Origin: Priapulus caudatus
Lineage: Eukaryota > Priapulida > Priapulimorpha > Priapulimorphida > Priapulidae
DNA: 40,285 bases
Reading direction: 5' to 3'
Assembly: GCF_000485595.1 (NCBI RefSeq)
Contig: NW_014577076.1
Span: 471,674-511,958 of the forward strand
The translations under genes and the position numbers were made by a program. The notes below the pieces were generated by a model. It made no database searches and was not told the DNA's origin. It saw nothing but the letters and a program-made list of their open reading frames with translations. Shown here piece after piece: positions 36,272 through 40,285 of this stretch (its first letter is position 1; each line of letters begins with the position of its first letter).

Positions 36272-37598
36272 CACACACGTTTACGCATCTCATTCATTGG
36301 CGCAATGAAATATACCTTATGGAGTCGAAACGAAATCCCTTGGTGGGCTTGGGGGAATGTTGCCTACAACGTGATATTTCTAGCTGCTTCGACTTTTTAG
36401 ACACAGAAAAAAATAATTTTCGTGGTCATTTTTATCAATATAGTTTCATACAGATAGATCCAGATTTGGAAACGGGGTTATCAAAATTAGCATGTTTCTT
36501 GATAATTGCTTTATAGTGTTTAATAAACAGAAGATACCTTCGAACGCCAACTATTGAGTAATTATACTAAGGTATTATAAAAGAACGGTCTATAGCTAGT
36601 AAAAATTACAAAGCGGGTATTCACCACCAAAATGTCATCATCTTGTCATCTGCGTGTACTGGCCGTATGTACTACATACACCCTAGTAGTACACTACAGA
36701 TCATACAATCCTCAGTAAAATCTTCGCTTCAGAGTCTATAAACGCGATCTAAGTCTAATTGTACGATCCCCGTTTACCAAAATTAAGTTAACACAAGTCA
36801 ATCATATTTTTTATTGATATAATATCGTTGATTATTTACTGTTTGGATTTTAGAGAATCGACATTAAAATCAGTCAAAACCCTCTGGGTCAACTGACCGA
36901 TTGATCGTCGCTGCACATCAAGTAAGCTCGGCGAGAACAATTTATATTGTTTCCATTTCCATCAATGATATATCCTATAATTAAACAGCAGATACTTTTG
37001 CCTGGTCTTAATGCAGTTGATATGCAAATTGTAATGTTGATTCGATAACATCAATTTGTAGCACTTGAATTGCAGGCTCATGTGCCAGCCAAAATCACGA
37101 ATATTTACAAGATTGTAAAGAAAAGTCTGGATTGCTAGGATTCCTTATGACATATGACACAATTGTCATCATAAGTTATAGTACTGGGTAATTCGATTTA
37201 GAATTCAAACTCAAACTCAATCCCGTCCCCCGAGATCTGTGGTAAACATGTAGTATTCGCTTCGCGTAATGCGCATCAATGCTGATTTAAATCTATGAGA
37301 ACCCGTAGAAACAAATGTCTATATGTCCATAACATGTATTTTGTTTTGAGTTTTACTTTTGCATTCCGACGCCATTTTTAACCTGCGTTTCTCAAGCCTT
37401 AGAGGACGAAGACATGCAGTGACATGCATGGGGATGTGGGAATTTTCTGGCAAAGGGCAAGTTTAAACAGAACTGGCAGCTAGGACATATGCTAACTCCT
37501 ATAACGTGTCGTCTGTTATACTGTTGTTGTACTGTGATAGCTTTTTATTCTCGGGGAAATTAGCTCGATGGATGCCCGCGTTGCACGGTCCTAAAAAT
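36272..37598. other. Intergenic or intronic sequence, nothing seen
   Basis: AT-rich unique sequence between the two transposable elements. Only short, unrecognisable open frames. Confidence 0.6.
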
Positions 37599-37751
37599 CA
37601 CAGGCACTTGAAGCGTTTCAATAAAATATAATGCTAAATAAATACGAAATCTATTTACACATACACATACACACACACCCACCCCATACCCCCATACACA
37701 TACCCACACATACATTTACTATATTTTATTGAAACGCTTCAAGTGCCTGTG
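37599..37751. mobile_element. MITE-like element, 153 bp, perfect 32-bp inverted ends
   Basis: The 32 bases at 37599-37630 (starting CACAGGCACTTGAAGCG) are the exact reverse complement of 37720-37751. The interior of about 90 bases includes a CA/CCC-rich microsatellite (37655-37718). The flanking octamers CTAAAAAT (37591-37598) and CTCAAAAT (37752-37759) agree at 7 of 8 positions, which would fit an 8-bp hAT-type target duplication. Its ends do not match the hAT element at 34233, so it belongs to another family. Confidence 0.85.
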
Positions 37752-37759
37752 CTCAAAAT

Positions 37760-38525
37760 CAATCTATAAAGTCGGCAGTACATTATTGTAATCAGCAACA
37801 TATATAACGTATGTAACATATGTGTAATACAATTTATATACAATGTAAACACAAATGTATACAGAACGAATAAGGTATCAGTGCAGAGGTGCACACACAA
37901 CGTGTGGTCAATCGGGATGACGCTTATTTTACCTTTCAATGTGTATTATACAATTTCCTAATGCAAAACGTGCGATTAATTCGAACTTTCTCGATTAATT
38001 TCATATATGGAACCCCACTTGCTGTAGCTTAAATCCCCATCCGCCATTATGATATTTCAGAAATTATGCAACAGACAGAAAATCATTTATAAACATTAAA
38101 AGACCCAAATATTTGATAGCACGAGTTTTCACATTATGTTCAAGATGAAACGCTCGCCTAAGTGCATATACTCTTGGGGGTAAGGGCAATACAACCGACA
38201 CGATGCGGGTAAAGCCAACGTGAAAGCTTGTGCTGTTTGCAACTGTGCGCGTAAGTGTGATATACTGCCGTGATGTTAGAGTGGCACGATTTGTCAACGC
38301 AATCGGCTGCAAAAAATACTGCCACGCAATAAAGAACGTCTACGATTGATGATGCAAATTACTGCTGCAAAAATAGATGGAAATCTAGTGCAACGACTGA
38401 ATCCTAATCCGGTTTCAAATCACATCCAAACACGGGTAGTGCTATTTGGGATATAGGTAGATAAATGTCCTTCAGAACGACAGCGTCTACGGGAAGCAGC
38501 CTGCTAACAACTATATCCGTGCGGT
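37760..38525. other. Non-coding sequence, nothing seen
   Basis: AT-rich sequence downstream of the membrane-anchor exon's donor, therefore presumably its intron. Open frames are short and unlike known proteins. Confidence 0.5.
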
Positions 38526-38531
38526 TGTGCC

Positions 38532-38602
38532 ACAGTGCAGTAACTGTGCAGTAACTGTAACAGTGTGTAACAGTGCAGTAACTGTGCAGTAACAGTGCAG
38601 CA
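38532..38602 (+). repeat. CAGTAACTGTG minisatellite
   Basis: Irregular tandem copies of CAGTGCAGTAACTGTG and GTAACAGTG. CAGT and ACTG halves let neighbouring units pair with each other. Confidence 0.9.
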
Positions 38603-38689
38603 GAACTGCACAAGCATGCAAAATCATAACCACGAGGGAACAATTTACGTCAAGTAACTGACCACATCTACTAACAGTAACAAACATTC

Positions 38690-39120
38690 GCACACAAGAG
38701 ACTCGCGATACACGTAGCGTGTTACCTTCCTCCTTGCTGTCTTCCACGAGCGCGTGAAGCAGGTGAACTTCATTGTGATCAGCACTACAAAGATGAGCAC
38801 ACAGCAGAGCGCAGCCAGTAGAGGAGTGACAAGCAAGAACATGCTACCGTCCTCGCGTCCACGCGTAGCATCTCACCTCACCTGACCCACGGCCATCGCA
38901 GCACAGCCATGCTGAAGGTGGCCTACTAACGACGACGAGGTGCTAACGCGATACACTTGCGTGGCTAGCAACCCGTTCGGCTAGCTAGCGTCGAGCCACG
39001 ATGACCGCGGGAGTAAACGACCAATGTCGATGTCCAGTAACGCGAACACACCAGGTTACGCGGGCCGCAAACTCTCTGTAAATGACTAGTAACGAAGTTC
39101 GACCTCACTGTGCTCGCTTC
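38690..39120 (-). promoter_or_regulatory. CpG-rich segment, probable promoter and 5' untranslated region
   Basis: CpG dinucleotides are frequent here compared with the AT-rich sequence on both sides. The segment covers and extends upstream of the membrane-anchor exon on the minus strand, so a promoter for that gene is the simplest reading. A plus-strand open frame (39082-39312) also starts here but resembles nothing known. No core promoter element could be assigned. Confidence 0.4.
38726..38842 (-). CDS. Candidate first coding exon: N-terminal membrane anchor, product unknown
   Basis: Seen: an ATG at 38842 on the minus strand with A at position -3, preceded by an in-frame TGA at 38875-38873, opens 39 codons that end at a donor AAG|GTAAC (GT at 38725-38724). 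Residues 3-24 are almost entirely Leu, Val, Ile, Ala, Phe and Cys, a classic single membrane-spanning segment. It is followed by a basic stretch (K, then RSWKTARRK), so by the positive-inside rule the following part faces the cytosol, as in N-terminally anchored enzymes. The exon ends in phase 0. It lies in a CpG-rich segment, which fits a 5' end. The family is unknown; the next exon on the same strand may be 28842-28964. Read past the donor, the frame continues only to a stop at 38645. Confidence 0.5.
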
Positions 39121-39922
39121 CTCGTACTGGCACCTAATTTGTGGATTCCATCAGCATTTGCCACTCCAACGCTCTTGCCGAAAAACACCGACAAGCAAAA
39201 TGAACTAAAACGTGTATTAACCAGAGAGAGGCCTCATTTGTCACAGCACTTTACGCACACGCTTCTGCACATGTCCTGTTCGTGTGTGTCGAAAAAGCTC
39301 GCGATTCACTAATGAATTTTTCACATTTTGATTTATTACTCCTGGAAATTCATCTGCTGCGATTTATCATGCGGGTGGCACAGTGAAGTGATGAAAAATT
39401 ATAGTGACTTCTCTCCTCTAATCACAAGTGCTGCGTCTATAACGTGCTGACACTAGAGCACAGCGGTAACTTACAGTTACAGGACCCACTCGCAGTAGCA
39501 GTGGTAGCAATCCGGCCAGGTGTGTGACACTTTTTACTCAGTGCTCCTGCCTGGCACGAGCTATACCTCCGCTTCTGATTTCATTCTCAACTCCTGCCAC
39601 AGGCTGAGACGGCTGGACACATCTGTGGAACTTGCTTTAGTTCACATGGTAACGCATCACTATGAATAATTCACACCGCATTCTTAGCTAACCCTCGCGA
39701 TAGTTAAACAGCACTTTGTACGTTTAATACGCGGCTATTAATAATTCAGGAACGATATACGAGAATTAGCCGCCGACGCGCACGATGAATTCTCATGATG
39801 ACAACGAATCTTCACGACGACCTCCATGATATTTCGATGGTGCACTACGATGATACAGTGTCCTGATTCTACTGAGAGTCGTTAACTACATCCTTCTCCT
39901 CATTTGCCTAATAACACATCCG
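39121..39922. other. Upstream non-coding sequence
   Basis: Upstream of the CpG-rich segment on the minus strand. The only sizeable open frame, 39082-39312 on the plus strand, has no recognisable domain. No other feature seen. Confidence 0.5.
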
Positions 39923-39974
<52 letters not shown>

Positions 39975-40223
39975 TCTCTCTCTCTCGTCTCTCATCATCT
40001 CTCTCTCTCCTCTCGTCTCTCTCATCATCTATCCTCTCTCTCTCTCTCTTCTCATCTCTCTCTCTCCTCTTCACTCTCCGCTCCTCTCCGACCTCTTTCT
40101 CTCCCTCTCTCCTCTCTCTCTCTCCTCATCCTCCCTCTCTGTCCCCCTTCTCTTCCATCCTCTCTCCTCTCATCTCGCCTCCTCTCTTATTCTCTCCTGC
40201 TCTCGTCTCCCTCCCTCTCCCTC

Positions 40224-40285
<62 letters not shown>
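39923..40285 (+). repeat. Imperfect (CT)n polypyrimidine tract running off the window
   Basis: About 360 bases of CT dinucleotides interrupted by CC, TTC, CATC and GTCT, with pure CT at both ends. The minus strand gives an Arg-Glu-rich open frame that only mirrors the repeat. Confidence 0.97.

Noticed and set aside
39886-40074. Arg-Glu-rich open frame resembling the tail of a splicing kinase or SR protein
   Set aside because: It is the translation of the CT microsatellite, with no splice sites or conserved residues; tempting because of the CLK gene nearby, but not supported.
1-40285. tRNA or rRNA genes
   Set aside because: I looked for T-loop (GGTTCRAATCC-like) motifs with plausible cloverleaf context and saw none; a covariance-model scan would be needed to exclude them fully.

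Overview
This is a window of nuclear DNA from an animal (metazoan). It is AT-rich and mostly non-coding. The only recognisable host gene is split into short exons with GT-AG boundaries separated by very long introns. It also holds a hAT-superfamily DNA transposon, a MITE-like element, microsatellites and two CpG-rich stretches that look like promoters. I cannot name the species; an invertebrate is my guess, not something the sequence proves.

The recognisable gene lies on the minus strand and encodes a LAMMER/CDC-like kinase (CLK2/Doa type). Three consecutive coding exons are visible: 23681-23924 (N-terminus and the EDDEEGHL/GDWLQARY segment), 22361-22427 (glycine loop) and 5336-5455 (ATP-binding lysine and alpha-C glutamate). 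Their reading phases join exactly. The exons for the catalytic loop, DFG and LAMMER motifs must lie beyond the left edge. The intron between the last two exons is about 16.9 kb. Upstream on the same strand are two good candidate exons of unknown identity: 28842-28964, and 38726-38842 with an N-terminal membrane anchor beside a CpG-rich region. Both are in phase 0. They may belong to a separate gene or to alternative 5' exons of the kinase.

The left third (1-14123) is repeat territory. A block of about 4.4 kb occurs twice in direct orientation (1-4482 and 8080-12462). In the second copy it runs into a very large inverted repeat (9485-14123) with arms of about 1.8-1.9 kb around a spacer of about 0.93 kb. 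Each arm contains a smaller hairpin, a CGG run and a 30-bp GTATCCCC...GGGGATAC palindrome. Large parts of both direct copies differ by very frequent one-base insertions and deletions, while other parts match almost perfectly. That pattern points to unpolished long-read sequence in the assembly, so the element is real-looking but its exact sequence and copy number here are unreliable.

The right part carries a 2031-bp hAT element (34233-36263) with perfect 15-bp terminal inverted repeats, a perfect 8-bp target duplication and a decayed ZBED5-type transposase. It also has a 153-bp MITE-like element (37599-37751), a small minisatellite, and an imperfect CT tract that runs off the right end. Between 14124 and 34224 the sequence is intronic or intergenic, with an AT-rich tract, a 75-bp tandem repeat and a 49-bp alternating purine-pyrimidine (Z-DNA-type) tract.
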